A stretch of DNA of 64,000 bases from Ruegeria arenilitoris (GTDB lineage Bacteria > Pseudomonadota > Alphaproteobacteria > Rhodobacterales > Rhodobacteraceae): NCBI RefSeq assembly GCF_013035425.1, contig NZ_WQHX01000001.1, forward strand, positions 620,001 to 684,000. Reading direction: 5' to 3'. Under the pieces are notes generated by a model. The model worked only from the letters and a program-made list of their open reading frames with translations. It was not told the origin of the DNA and searched no databases. Positions 18,060 to 27,516 of the stretch are shown here, piece after piece; within the stretch, counting starts at the first letter, position 1, and each line of letters opens with the position of its first letter. The position numbers and the translations under genes were made by a program.

Positions 18060-18488
18060 TCAGGTCTCCTCGAATACCGGGTTACCGAGTGCGCGGGAAA
18101 ATCCACGAAACTCGGCAATTTTTAGGTTGTCTTGATTGATGACCGTCACATCGTAAATGCCGCTTCGCCCTGTAAGGTTCAGCTCCACAGCATGGGCTGT
18201 CAAACGATCGCCAGCTCTTGCTGGCGCGACATAACTGATAACGTTATGTTGCGCGACGGTCGAGCTGTTGCGACTGTTGCAGGCAAAGGCGAAAGCACTG
18301 TCGGCCAGCATGAACGTGACACCACCATGGCAAATCCCGTGCCCGTTACAGTGATGGCCCTCGACCAGCAAAGCGAGCGTTGCGGTCCCCTCGTCGATTT
18401 CGACGAGTTCCATTCCAACCCATTGCGAGGCTTGGTCCCGGCTCCACATAGCAGCTGCCGATTTTTCAGCACGTATTTTTGGCGTCAT
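18060..18488 (-). CDS. paaI: PaaI, hotdog-fold acyl-CoA thioesterase
   Basis: This 142-residue hotdog thioesterase has the catalytic segment HCNGHGICHGGVTFMLADSA (about residues 45-65). It hydrolyses ring-hydroxylated phenylacetyl-CoA esters and so rescues CoA from dead-end intermediates. The ATG at 18488 lies just before the paaG stop, and a longer frame upstream runs inside paaG, so this start is preferred. The gene is six bases from paaK. The length matches the family. Confidence 0.92.
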   Translation of the reverse strand: MTPKIRAEKSAAAMWSRDQASQWVGMELVEIDEGTATLALLVEGHHCNGHGICHGGVTFMLADSAFAFACNSRNSSTVAQHNVISYVAPARAGDRLTAHAVELNLTGRSGIYDVTVINQDNLKIAEFRGFSRALGNPVFEET

Positions 18489-18489
18489 C

Positions 18490-19275
18490 TCATTCACCTC
18501 GGAAAACCGGGGCACGCTTTTCAAGGAATGCCGTGACACCCTCTGCGTAATCGGCGCTTCGACCGCAAACGCGCATTGCGTCGGCCTCAACTTCTAGATG
18601 TTGGGATAGATTGTTTGTCGCTGCCGTCTGAATTACTTGTTTTGTCATAGCAAGGCCGAGGGTCGGCCCAGAAGCCAGATCTGCAGTCAACGCGCGGGCT
18701 TCTGACATCAGTACGTCGTCCGGCACAGCTTTCCAAATCAATCCCCAGTCTTCCGCCTGAGACGCCATCAAGGGTTGCCCAGTAAGAGCCAGACCCTTTG
18801 CACGAGCCTCACCCAACAATCGCGTTAGGTGCCAACTGCCACCGGTATCGGGGATTAAGCCGACCTTCGAGAAAGACTGAATGAATTTCGCTGTCTCCGC
18901 GGCCAGCACAACGTCACAAGCTAGAGCGACGTTAGCTCCTGCACCCGCCGCGACACCGTTTACTGCGCAAACAACGGGAAAATTCAAAGACCGGATCAGG
19001 CGAACCAATGGCGCATAGTAAGTTCGAACCGTGCTTCCCAGATCCGGTGGCCCATCCATCTTAGCAGGGTTTCGATCCGCTAAATCCTGCCCGGCACAAA
19101 ATCCACGCCCTGCGCCAGTGAGCAAAATTGCCCTTGCCCCACCGTCGCGGGCAACCTCAAGTGCCGTACGCAGGGCGAGATGCATTTCGTCGGTGAAACT
19201 GTTCAGACGATCAGGCCGATTCAGTGTGATTTCAACCCATTGACCATGGTTTCGCGAAAGAACTGTATAGGACAT
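18490..19275 (-). CDS. paaG: PaaG, ring-1,2-epoxyphenylacetyl-CoA isomerase
   Basis: This 261-residue crotonase-fold enzyme isomerises the epoxide to the oxepin-CoA and later moves a double bond. Diagnostic are GRGFCAGQDLADRNPAK, the oxyanion loop AVNGVAAGAGANVALACD, and GLIPDTGGSWHLTR with the catalytic Asp. It heads the minus-strand operon paaG-paaI-paaK-tetR and is divergent from paaZ across a 153-bp control region. It could be mistaken for PaaF, but the GQDLADR loop and the DTGG motif favour PaaG. Confidence 0.92.
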   Translation of the reverse strand: MSYTVLSRNHGQWVEITLNRPDRLNSFTDEMHLALRTALEVARDGGARAILLTGAGRGFCAGQDLADRNPAKMDGPPDLGSTVRTYYAPLVRLIRSLNFPVVCAVNGVAAGAGANVALACDVVLAAETAKFIQSFSKVGLIPDTGGSWHLTRLLGEARAKGLALTGQPLMASQAEDWGLIWKAVPDDVLMSEARALTADLASGPTLGLAMTKQVIQTAATNNLSQHLEVEADAMRVCGRSADYAEGVTAFLEKRAPVFRGE

Positions 19276-19318
19276 TTCCTGTTCGCCTTACAAGTGACCC
19301 AACAAAATTCTTGCATAA

Positions 19319-19332
19319 ACCGAACGGTTGGT
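19319..19332. promoter_or_regulatory. PaaR-like palindrome between paaG and paaZ
   Basis: ACCGAACGGTTGGT lies in the divergent promoter region of paaG and paaZ. It is an imperfect palindrome (ACCG arms with one mismatch) and matches the candidate site before paaJ. I infer that it is the operator of the TetR regulator encoded at 16119-16715. Confidence 0.5.
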
Positions 19333-19428
19333 CAATAAATTATGGAGCCCTGCAAGCCTGCGACCTTAAGGTTCGCACTCGTGCGTTCAACAACATCCGG
19401 CTGAAACTCAAAAAACAGGAGAATATAT

Positions 19429-21459
19429 ATGTCCCTGCATCAAATCTCCAGTTTCGCTGCGGGTTCTTGGATAAAACCCGGAAGCGGAGCACGAGTGGTA
19501 GCATCAGCCATTACAGGTGAACCTTTCGCAACAGCTGGAAGTAGCGATCTGGATATGCAGGCCATGCTGGATTATGCGCGGGAAACTGGCGGTCCGGCCC
19601 TTCGGAAAATGACCTTTCATCAACGAGCACGGATGCTCAAGGCCTTGGCGCAAGAGCTGTCTAAACACAAACAAGCTTTGTATGACCTGAGTTTTCAGAC
19701 CGGCGCGACGCAGAAGGATCATCTCATCGACATCGACGGCGGCATCGGTACGATGTTCGTCTTCGCATCGAAGGGCCGACGCGAAATGCCCGATACACAA
19801 GTCTATCTTGATGGCGAGGTTGAGCGGCTTTCTCGGGAGGGAACATTTCTGGGTCAGCACATCTGCTCTCCTTTACTGGGGGCGGCGATCCATATCAACG
19901 CATTCAATTTTCCAGTTTGGGGCATGCTGGAAAAACTGGCGCCCACCTTGCTGGCGGGAGTTCCCGCTATCGTAAAGCCAGCGACGAATAGCTGTTATGT
20001 TGCCGAGTTGGCAGTTCGCATAATGCTAGAAAGCGGCCTCTTACCGGCAGGCGCGTTGCAGCTGGTGTCGGGCGGCCTTGGCGACATGCTGAATCGGCTT
20101 GATTGTCAGGACGTAGTAAGTTTCACGGGGTCAGCTAAAACGGCACTGGAATTACGCCAAACTCATGCGCTCATCCGGAATTCTGTCCGTTTCGTCGCTG
20201 AACAGGACAGTTTGAATGCCTCGATCCTTGGTCCAGATGCCGTCGCCGGAACGCCGGAATTTGATCTTTTTGTTAAAGAGGTCAGCCGCGAGATGACTGT
20301 AAAGGCAGGGCAGAAATGTACTGCCATTCGCCGCATTATCGCACCCGAAGTACAGGTCTCGGCATTGATCGAGGCCCTGACGAAACGTCTGGCGCGCGTG
20401 ACAATAGGTGATCCCCGAATTGACGACACTCAGATGGGCCCCTTGATCTCTGGCGCGCAAAAGGCCGACGTCATGGCCAAAGCTGACTTAATCGCTACGG
20501 AGAGTGAAAAGGTTTTCGGCGAACCCGATGCATTCGAGCTTCAAGGCGAGGGTGTTTCAAACGGAGCCTTTGTTCCTCCAATGCTGTTTTATTGCGGTGT
20601 TCCGGACACAGCAACACATGTTCACGAAACCGAAGCCTTTGGGCCTGTATCAACGATAATGGGCTATAGAGACGTGGACCACGCTATTGCACTTGCTAAT
20701 CGGGGCGGCGGTTCACTTGTGACATCGCTGATCACACACGACACCAACGTCGCGCGTGAGGTTGTGATCGGCGCAGCGGCCTTCAACGGACGCATCTACA
20801 TTAATGACCGCACTTCGATGGGTGAATCGACTGGGCACGGGTCTCCGTTGCCGCATATGGTGCACGGTGGGCCCGGACGCGCGGGCGGGGGCGAGGAACT
20901 GGGCGGTGTCCGCGCGGTCAAACACTATATGCAACGAACCGCCATTCAAGGCTCGCCAGATATGCTGACCCAAATTGGGCAGAAATGGGTTCCAGGCGCA
21001 ACTGAAATCCAAAAGCCTCATCACCCGTTTACCTACAAATTCAGCGAGTTGTGCATAGGTCAGACATTGCACACAGAAGCCCGAACGATAACTCTCGAAG
21101 ACATCGAGCATTTCGCCAATTTCACTGGCGATACGTTCTATGCCCACATGGACGAAGCCGCGGCAGAGCGAAATCCTTTCTTCCCGGGGCGGGTCGCCCA
21201 CGGCTATTTAGTGCTAAGTTTTGCTGCGGGCCTTTTCGTAGAGCCGAGTGAAGGCCCTGTTCTTGCGAATTACGGACTGGACGGCTTGCGTTTTATGAAG
21301 CCGGTATCACCTGGGGATGCGATCAAGGTTCGCCTAACTGTCAAACAGAAAACACCCCGCAACGAAGATTATGGCGAAGTTCGCTGGCATGTAACGGTCG
21401 CAAATCAAGACGACGAAGCGGTCGCGGAATACGAGTTGTTGACCATGTGCGCCGATTGA
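19429..21459 (+). CDS. paaZ: PaaZ, oxepin-CoA hydrolase / semialdehyde dehydrogenase
   Basis: This 676-residue bifunctional enzyme opens the oxepin-CoA ring and oxidises the resulting aldehyde. Residues about 1-520 are an aldehyde dehydrogenase with [16 protein letters not shown], the [12 protein letters not shown] segment, and the nucleophile Cys in [13 protein letters not shown]. Residues about 545-676 are a MaoC/hotdog hydratase with [18 protein letters not shown], carrying the catalytic Asp and His, and [15 protein letters not shown]. It starts the plus-strand unit paaZ-paaX. The length and domain order match E. coli PaaZ. Confidence 0.95.
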   Translation: MSLHQISSFAAGSWIKPGSGARVVASAITGEPFATAGSSDLDMQAMLDYARETGGPALRKMTFHQRARMLKALAQELSKHKQALYDLSFQTGATQKDHLIDIDGGIGTMFVFASKGRREMPDTQVYLDGEVERLSREGTFLGQHICSPLLGAAIHINAFNFPVWGMLEKLAPTLLAGVPAIVKPATNSCYVAELAVRIMLESGLLPAGALQLVSGGLGDMLNRLDCQDVVSFTGSAKTALELRQTHALIRNSVRFVAEQDSLNASILGPDAVAGTPEFDLFVKEVSREMTVKAGQKCTAIRRIIAPEVQVSALIEALTKRLARVTIGDPRIDDTQMGPLISGAQKADVMAKADLIATESEKVFGEPDAFELQGEGVSNGAFVPPMLFYCGVPDTATHVHETEAFGPVSTIMGYRDVDHAIALANRGGGSLVTSLITHDTNVAREVVIGAAAFNGRIYINDRTSMGESTGHGSPLPHMVHGGPGRAGGGEELGGVRAVKHYMQRTAIQGSPDMLTQIGQKWVPGATEIQKPHHPFTYKFSELCIGQTLHTEARTITLEDIEHFANFTGDTFYAHMDEAAAERNPFFPGRVAHGYLVLSFAAGLFVEPSEGPVLANYGLDGLRFMKPVSPGDAIKVRLTVKQKTPRNEDYGEVRWHVTVANQDDEAVAEYELLTMCAD

Positions 21460-21485
21460 TCCTGCATTATGGGGAATGTGTTTTT

Positions 21486-21503
21486 CTTATTTCTCCGAAT
21501 AAG
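21486..21503. promoter_or_regulatory. Inverted repeat directly before paaX
   Basis: CTTATT-TCTCCG-AATAAG, a perfect six-base inverted repeat, sits 13 bp before the paaX start and 26 bp after the paaZ stop. It could be an autoregulatory site or an mRNA hairpin. It does not resemble the PaaR-like palindromes. Confidence 0.35.
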
Positions 21504-21516
21504 TTAAACTGTTTTC

Positions 21517-22326
21517 ATGGTCAGTAAAGACACGTGGTTCCAATCCGCAGTCGCCGAATTGACAGACCCGCAAAATCAGCGGGTTTGGTCTATAATCGTA
21601 TCCCTGTTTGGTGATCTTGCCCAAGAACCCGGCTCTCAGATTTCTGGCGGTGCCTTAACGCGTATTATCGAGCCAATTGGCGTCAAACCCGAAGCAATTA
21701 GGGTAGCGCTGCACCGTTTGCGAAAGGACGGCTGGATCAAAAGTGACCGCATCGGGCGGGTTTCGCGGCATTTCCTGACCGACTTTGGGCGTACGCAGTC
21801 AATTGCAGTGTCGCCCAGAATCTACGCCCAAAACCCAAAGCCCATCAGTCATTGGCATTTGCTGATAGCCGAGGAAGGTTCCGGAACTCCTTTGCTGGAA
21901 GATATGATGCTCAGCCATGAATACACTCCGATCAGTCGCACTGTTGCTCTGGGTCCCGGTCCAGTACCGGAACGAACGGATGGATTGCTGGCCTTTGAGG
22001 TTACCGCCCGCTCAGTGCCCGAATGGGTTCAGCAGAGTCTTTGCTCAACAGATCTTCGCAGTTCCTGCCGCGAATTAATGGTCTCCGCGCAGCGTACGGC
22101 GCGCGCCAGGCCAGCGGCGTGGCGACCCACACCAACAGAAAGCGCCACTTTGAGATTACTTTTGGTACATCGGTGGCGGCGGGTGGTATTACGCCAACCA
22201 GATCTACCACCAGAGTTTTTCCCACCCGACTGGGCAGGCGCTGAGTGCAGGAGGGCAGTGTTTCAATTGCTCGAAGGGCTGCCTCGCCCCACTTTGGACA
22301 CCCTAAACGAAACCGAAGAACCCTGA
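21517..22326 (+). CDS. paaX: PaaX-family transcriptional regulator
   Basis: This 269-residue protein has the PaaX N-terminal winged helix (about 20-85, with IKSDRIGRVSRHFLTDFG at its end), a middle domain, and the PaaX C-terminal domain (LRLLLVHRWRRVVLRQPDLP near residue 215). In E. coli, PaaX represses paa promoters until phenylacetyl-CoA binds. Here it follows paaZ by 57 bp on the same strand. The cluster thus encodes both a PaaX and a TetR-type regulator, so the control logic cannot be taken over directly from E. coli. Confidence 0.88.
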   Translation: MVSKDTWFQSAVAELTDPQNQRVWSIIVSLFGDLAQEPGSQISGGALTRIIEPIGVKPEAIRVALHRLRKDGWIKSDRIGRVSRHFLTDFGRTQSIAVSPRIYAQNPKPISHWHLLIAEEGSGTPLLEDMMLSHEYTPISRTVALGPGPVPERTDGLLAFEVTARSVPEWVQQSLCSTDLRSSCRELMVSAQRTARARPAAWRPTPTESATLRLLLVHRWRRVVLRQPDLPPEFFPPDWAGAECRRAVFQLLEGLPRPTLDTLNETEEP

Positions 22327-22555
22327 TAGAATATCTTATCCGGTTACAAGGAATGCTCGATCGAAAGCTTGCCACCCTGCCCGAGGTCTAAAAGAAAAAA
22401 TGCACCCAATTGAACTACTACATTGCTTGAAAAACTAACTTAACTGGCCTACCGACCCAAGGTTTTTGACGCATGAACGCCATCTTTGGTCAATATGGAA
22501 ACTGGAATTTAGCTTACAGGCTTTGCCGAGTCTGGCCAAACGGGAGAGATTTGAG

Positions 22556-23503
22556 ATGACGGCTTTGCTTACAGTTGTCCTTCTTCTCATCCTTTTACTC
22601 GTGATGATGAACCTCTGGACACGTCGCCTAACTAAGGAAGGGTTAAAAACTGTTCCACAACTTGGTAAAATTATAACTGTTTCTGGAGGAAGCATCCATT
22701 TTGTTGAGCGCGGAGATCCCAACAATCAGACCATCGTCATGATACATGGACTTTCGGGTCAACTTCAGCACTTTACGTACGCATTAGTAGATGAGCTATC
22801 GAACGACTTTCACGTCTTGGCCGTGGACCGGCCAGGTTGCGGCTATTCCACTCGTGACGACCCACGGCTCGCATCTCTGCCCCAGCAGGGACGTATGATC
22901 CAAGAATTCCTGCAAAGCCAAAACATAGAAAACGCCGTTTTGGTCGGACATTCGCTGGGTGGTGCCGTTTCCCTGTCAATGGCGCTTGAATTTCCTCAGG
23001 CTACAAAAGCACTGGCCCTGCTTTCGCCGTTTACCCACGAAATGCCCGACACACCTCCGGTATTCAAACCTTTAGAAATTCGAACCGCGTGGTTGCGCAA
23101 CCTGATCGGGCACACTTTCGCTGTTCCACTGGCACGCAAAGCGGCCCCATTTGTGCTGAATGATGTGTTTGCGCCCGAGCCCGCTCCAACAGACTTTCTA
23201 GATCGCGCCGGGGGCGCATTGGGGCTGCGCCCGTCGGCCTTTATTACCGCCTCGCAAGACGTAGTGGGCGCAGAATCCAGCATAGGTTTGCTCAGCCAAA
23301 GATATGCTGATCTCACTGTTGCGGGAGGCGTGCTATTCGGCGCAGAAGACCCGGTTCTTTCTGCACATGTTCATGGAGCACCCATGACGGCTTTTGGTCT
23401 GAATTATCAAGAAATGGACAGACGTGGTCACATGATCTTAATCACAGCACCTAAAGAATGTGCCGGCTTCATTCGCTCCGTCGCTGAGGCCGCCTCCAAA
23501 TGA
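22556..23503 (+). CDS. Alpha/beta hydrolase with N-terminal membrane anchor
   Basis: This 315-residue alpha/beta-hydrolase begins with one hydrophobic helix (about residues 2-18), suggesting anchoring at the inner membrane. The hydrolase core shows the oxyanion motif MIHGLSG, VDRPGCGYS, the nucleophile elbow GHSLGG, an Asp in GAEDPVL and a terminal His in RRGHMILI, so the catalytic set is complete. ATG 22556 follows GGGAGAG; an earlier in-frame ATG at 22466 lacks such a site. It lies just after paaX but with a 229-bp gap, so membership of the paa regulon is uncertain. The substrate is unknown. Confidence 0.85.
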   Translation: MTALLTVVLLLILLLVMMNLWTRRLTKEGLKTVPQLGKIITVSGGSIHFVERGDPNNQTIVMIHGLSGQLQHFTYALVDELSNDFHVLAVDRPGCGYSTRDDPRLASLPQQGRMIQEFLQSQNIENAVLVGHSLGGAVSLSMALEFPQATKALALLSPFTHEMPDTPPVFKPLEIRTAWLRNLIGHTFAVPLARKAAPFVLNDVFAPEPAPTDFLDRAGGALGLRPSAFITASQDVVGAESSIGLLSQRYADLTVAGGVLFGAEDPVLSAHVHGAPMTAFGLNYQEMDRRGHMILITAPKECAGFIRSVAEAASK

Positions 23504-23557
23504 CATCAGTCAAGGATACCCGACAACAACAAACCCAGACGGAGCGGTTTTTTCCTC

Positions 23558-23585
23558 TTGACCCTCCCTTGCCCCTCGCTTAAAT
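23558..23585 (+). promoter_or_regulatory. Promoter of the tRNA-Met gene
   Basis: TTGACC and TTAAAT are separated by 16 bp and end 14 bp before the tRNA, a good sigma-70-type arrangement. No other promoter candidate is visible closer to the tRNA. Confidence 0.5.
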
Positions 23586-23599
23586 CGCCATTCACTCGT

Positions 23600-23676
23600 G
23601 GCGGAGTAGCTCAGGTGGTTAGAGCAGCGGAATCATAATCCGCGTGTCGGGGGTTCAAGTCCCTCCTCCGCTACCA
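23600..23676 (+). tRNA. tRNA-Met (CAT anticodon)
   Basis: The 77-base gene folds into a full cloverleaf. The acceptor arm GGCGGAG pairs with CTCCGCT (first pair G-U), the D arm contains AGCTCAGGTGGTTAGAGC, and the anticodon stem GCGGA/TCCGC encloses ATCATAA with anticodon CAT. The T arm is GGGGGTTCAAGTCCCTC, and CCA is encoded. The paired 1-72 end and the D-arm pattern point to an elongator tRNA. A CAT tRNA modified to read AUA is less likely. Confidence 0.95.
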
Positions 23677-24023
23677 AATTCCCTTAACAATATCAGAACA
23701 CTGGATGCATTCTGGCATCACTAGTAGCGATGTTTCCCTGTTCTGGGTGACAATTTGGGTGACAGCTGACGATTTTTGCACCTGATTTTCTTGTAAGCGG
23801 ACATTGATGGACACCGCAGCGAAGGACTGCTCGGAGCCCAAACCGGACGTAAGATTTATAATAACCGGCCCACCTCAAGTGTTAGATCAAAAGTATGATC
23901 CGCTACTTGATGATACTCGTTTGTCGGTCGTCCCCTTTTATTAGCCTTGTTTACATTGACGCAAATCCTTGCATACGATCCGGTTGAATTCTTCCAATCA
24001 CTTTAACGCAAGGGTTTGATGCC
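23677..24023. other. Intergenic region after tRNA-Met with repeat copy A
   Basis: No gene is visible here. TGGGTGACA occurs twice in tandem (23744-23752 and 23756-23764). A degenerate copy of the dispersed palindromic repeat lies at about 23797-23853, with the core GACTGCTCGGAGCCC then AAACCGGACGT. The last 100 bases should hold the promoter of the aspartate decarboxylase gene; I could not assign it. Confidence 0.5.
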
Positions 24024-25655
24024 ATGTCAGAAACACTGAACCTGCATAAATTCGAAAACCTCAGTCCTTTCCAGATCAAAGACGAACTTATCAAGCTGGC
24101 GCAGAGAGAGTCCCGCCAGATGGCGCTGCCCTATCTGAATGCGGGGCGCGGTAACCCAAACTGGATCGCCACCAAAGCTCGCGAGGCGTTCTTTCTTTTG
24201 GGTCAGTTCGCGATGACCGAAGCGCAGCGCCATCGTTATGAACCGAAAGTTGGGTTAGCCGGGATGCCACAAGGACCGGGCTGCTATGACCGGCTCAAGG
24301 CTTATTGTGCGAACTCAGTTGAGAAAACCGGCCCTCAGGGGGCCGATACTTTGATTACAGTGGTGGACTACGCGATTGAGAGATTTGGGTTCACGCCTGA
24401 CGAATTCGTACTCGAATTGACTGACGGCATTATTGGCGATCATTATCCGATGCCGGATAGGTGTCTGAAGCACAATGAAGTCATCGTCCATGAATACGTA
24501 ATGTGGGCCATGTGCGCTGGGCATCGGCCTGATGCAAAGTTCGAAATTTACGCGGTTGAAGGTGGTACTGCCGCGATGTGTTACATATTCAAAGCGCTCA
24601 AAAACCAGCGGTTGCTTAATGCAGGAGACACAATCGCTCTGGGTACACCGATTTTTACGCCCTATCTGGAAATGCCAGTGCTGGAAGACTATGGGTTGAG
24701 CACTGTGGACGTTTCCTCGGAAGAGGAAGACCATTTTCAACTAAACGACGAAGATTTCGAAAAACTCGCCGATCCAAAAGTCAAAGCGCTATTCTTGGTC
24801 AACCCGGGAAATCCGTCCTCTGTCGCCATTAGTCCCCAAGTAATGACCCGGCTAGTCGAATTCGTAAAGACACGCCGCCCTGACCTGATCATCCTGACAG
24901 ATGATGTCTATGGTACCTTCGTTCCAAACTTTCAGTCGGTTATGGGACACCTGCCTGAGAACACGATCGGGGTCTATTCTTATTCAAAATACTTTGGCTG
25001 CACCGGCTGGCGCCTGGGTGCAATACTGGTGGCCGAAAACAATATCTTCGATAAGATGATTGCTAATGCGCCGGAAGAGACCAAAGCCGTGGTCAACGCG
25101 CGTTATGAGTCGTTGACCCCTGATCCGTCCTCGTTCAAGTTCATCGACCGGATCGTCGCCGATAGCCGCGATGTTGCGCTTAACCATACTGCCGGTCTGT
25201 CTGTGCCGCAGCAGGTGATGATGACGCTTTTCTCGTTAGTTGAGTTGATGGACGAAACAAAAGGCTATCAGAAGTTCTGCTGGGGCATCCTTAAACATCG
25301 TTTCGACGAACTGGTCGAAGGGTTGGGGATCGAAGTGGCAGACAACCCTCTGTTCGACAAATATTACGGTATCATAGATTTTGAGTTCTGGCTGCGTAAG
25401 TACGTAGGCGAAGAAGTTGTCGATTGGATCAAGGAAAATGTTCACCCGCTGGATATATCCTTCAAACTGGCACAGGATCATGGCATCGTGCTACTTAACG
25501 GGTCTGGCTTTGATGCGCCCAATTGGTCGGCTCGGGTATCTTTCGCCAATTTGGATGACGGCGCCTATCGCCAGATCGGCCGCGCTGTGAGGGCGGTTGC
25601 GGTGGGTTATGTTCAGGCCTATCGCGCCTCTAAAGGTTTACCGCTGCACGGTTAA
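24024..25655 (+). CDS. asdA: Aspartate 4-decarboxylase (bifunctional aminotransferase)
   Basis: This 543-residue PLP enzyme of the large AsdA type converts L-aspartate to L-alanine and CO2 and has side aspartate-aminotransferase activity. The fold-type I core is clear. YAVEGGTAAMCYIFKAL and FLVNPGNPSS are followed by the PLP-binding lysine in SYSKYFGCTGWRLGA, and the C-terminal SGFDAPNWSARVSFAN holds the substrate-binding arginine. The protein is about 150 residues longer than an ordinary aminotransferase, as expected for AsdA. The AspT-type antiporter gene faces it tail to tail, which supports the pairing of decarboxylation with aspartate/alanine exchange. Confidence 0.93.
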   Translation: MSETLNLHKFENLSPFQIKDELIKLAQRESRQMALPYLNAGRGNPNWIATKAREAFFLLGQFAMTEAQRHRYEPKVGLAGMPQGPGCYDRLKAYCANSVEKTGPQGADTLITVVDYAIERFGFTPDEFVLELTDGIIGDHYPMPDRCLKHNEVIVHEYVMWAMCAGHRPDAKFEIYAVEGGTAAMCYIFKALKNQRLLNAGDTIALGTPIFTPYLEMPVLEDYGLSTVDVSSEEEDHFQLNDEDFEKLADPKVKALFLVNPGNPSSVAISPQVMTRLVEFVKTRRPDLIILTDDVYGTFVPNFQSVMGHLPENTIGVYSYSKYFGCTGWRLGAILVAENNIFDKMIANAPEETKAVVNARYESLTPDPSSFKFIDRIVADSRDVALNHTAGLSVPQQVMMTLFSLVELMDETKGYQKFCWGILKHRFDELVEGLGIEVADNPLFDKYYGIIDFEFWLRKYVGEEVVDWIKENVHPLDISFKLAQDHGIVLLNGSGFDAPNWSARVSFANLDDGAYRQIGRAVRAVAVGYVQAYRASKGLPLHG

Positions 25656-25815
25656 ATTTGGGCTCGTTGAGCGGCGCTCACCATAGAGTTGATAGGGGTG
25701 AACTTCGTCTCCAATCCTGCCTTAGTCTTGCTGATTATCGATGCTGCAGACTATGCCGTAGAAAACTTGTCGCTGGTTCTGTTAGGCTCAGTCATCGGGA
25801 TCTTTCTGTTTTGGC

Positions 25816-27516
25816 CTAAGGCACGAACGCTACAACCAACGGCCCCCAGAGCGTAAGGAAGATGTTCGCAACTGCGTAAGTCATGGTGAACGCTGGTGTA
25901 GGGGTCGAGTTTCCGGCCTTTTCCAGCAGCGTCGCAAAACCGGGGTTGCCTGAGCGAGAACCGGTCACAACCGCGCAAGCCTCTATCGGGTTTTTGATCC
26001 TTAAGGCGTAATAATTGATCGGGAATTGTACGATCATCGGCATCAGTGTGACCACGACGCCCAGCAGTAGCAGAGTAACACCATACTGTTGAATTGCCTC
26101 GAGCGCAGGCTTTCCAGCATTCAGGCCGACTACCCCGACGAAAACTGCCAGACCAAAGCTTTGCAGAAAGTTCGCCGCACCACGGTTGATACCGCCAATT
26201 TTGGGCCGTCGAATACGCAGATACCCGATGATCAACCCGGTAACCAGGCAACCCAAGCCGGAGCCAAGCGCCACTTTTGTCCCAGCAATCACAAAACTGA
26301 TTTCGCCTATCAGATAACCAATTGCCACACCTATACCCAGCGCAATGAAATTCGTGATGGAAGCCGAGGGCGGGACATATCCCGCCACCTTCGCGACCCG
26401 GTTTAGGTCGTTTTTATGGCCAACAATACTTACCTCGTCACCTGCGTGGATCTCGGTATTGTGCAGCACAGGCACGTCGTGACCCATACGGGTTATCTTT
26501 GAGATGTGAACACCGCGTCGCTGATCTGCCGTCAACGCGTCACGCAGCTCGGCAAGGGTTTTGCCTGTCAGTTTACGGTTGGTGATAACGACATTGCGGC
26601 GTTCTTCAACAACGGTCAGTTCGGGTGGGTATTCGCCAATCTCTCCGCTAGCAGTGCCCTCAAACTGGGTAAGGGTCGTGACTATGCCGGATACGACAAT
26701 TACGTCCCCCGAATTGACAATCGTATCAGGTATCGGATTCACTGGAACACCTCCGTGCAGCAGTTTTTCCACGATCAGATCACCATTATAGCCGTCTTCT
26801 ATGGCTTTAACCGATTTGCCTGCAATCGAGGCATCAGCATTTACCTGGTAAGCGCGGGCGTCAAAACGGTTCATTGGAAGAAACTCGCCTTCTTCCAGAT
26901 TGCGACCGCCACCGCTGAGTTTTTGAGCAAGCTTGATTGCCTCTTGCCGCAAGTCGACGCGCAGAATGATTGGAATAACGCTAACCGCCAATATTGGGCC
27001 AATCGAGCCGAAAATGTAAGTCACCGAGTATCCTACGGCGATGTTGGTTTTCAACTTTTCCGCCTCATCTGCGGCCAGGCCCAGCAGATCAATGGCGTTT
27101 CCTGCGGTCCCAATTATAGCGGATTGTGTCAGCCCTCCAGCTGCCAGTCCAGCTGCCAAACCTTTATCCAACCCAGCCAACCGAGCGACCACAATGACAA
27201 AGAACAGACCCCAGAGGGTCATCATAAATGCGGCTAGCAACTTCGTCAGGGCAGTTCGATTTAAGGCAGCAAAAAATTGCGGGCCGCCATTGTATCCAAC
27301 CATGAATATGAAGAGGGAAAAGAAAACATTCTGAACGTCGGTGCTGAGGTTGATACCTCCGATTTGGCCGACAAAAACCGCGACCAACAAGGTGCCGGCG
27401 ATGCCCCCCAATTCGAACTTTCCGATCCGGAATTTTCCGACACCGTACCCCAGGCCAAGACAAAGAAACAGAGCCATGATCGGGAAGGTGCGAAGTTGTT
27501 CTGCAATCAATTCCAT
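25816..27516 (-). CDS. aspT: AspT-type aspartate:alanine antiporter
   Basis: This 566-residue inner-membrane protein of the AAE family has five to six helices at each end (about 5-190 and 385-566) and a large cytoplasmic middle with two TrkA-C domains (about 215-370). The repeated membrane parts contain GGGxTxS-type loops such as LAAGGLTQSAIIGTAGNAI and TGSRSGNPGFA. Exchange of aspartate for alanine, coupled to intracellular decarboxylation by AsdA, generates proton motive force. The gene is convergent with asdA, 161 bp apart, so the two need separate promoters. Confidence 0.9.
   Translation of the reverse strand: MELIAEQLRTFPIMALFLCLGLGYGVGKFRIGKFELGGIAGTLLVAVFVGQIGGINLSTDVQNVFFSLFIFMVGYNGGPQFFAALNRTALTKLLAAFMMTLWGLFFVIVVARLAGLDKGLAAGLAAGGLTQSAIIGTAGNAIDLLGLAADEAEKLKTNIAVGYSVTYIFGSIGPILAVSVIPIILRVDLRQEAIKLAQKLSGGGRNLEEGEFLPMNRFDARAYQVNADASIAGKSVKAIEDGYNGDLIVEKLLHGGVPVNPIPDTIVNSGDVIVVSGIVTTLTQFEGTASGEIGEYPPELTVVEERRNVVITNRKLTGKTLAELRDALTADQRRGVHISKITRMGHDVPVLHNTEIHAGDEVSIVGHKNDLNRVAKVAGYVPPSASITNFIALGIGVAIGYLIGEISFVIAGTKVALGSGLGCLVTGLIIGYLRIRRPKIGGINRGAANFLQSFGLAVFVGVVGLNAGKPALEAIQQYGVTLLLLGVVVTLMPMIVQFPINYYALRIKNPIEACAVVTGSRSGNPGFATLLEKAGNSTPTPAFTMTYAVANIFLTLWGPLVVAFVP

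Noticed and set aside
20713-21201. 162-codon open frame on minus inside paaZ
   Set aside because: Antisense shadow of a well-supported gene. No ribosome site or family signature was seen.
23744-23764. Tandem TGGGTGACA pair after tRNA-Met as an integration site
   Set aside because: The pair does not repeat the tRNA 3' end, and no integrase gene or second att copy is visible.
25751-26251. 166-codon open frame in a second minus frame over the aspT 3' part
   Set aside because: It overlaps the conserved C-terminal membrane domain of the antiporter and its composition looks like an out-of-frame translation.
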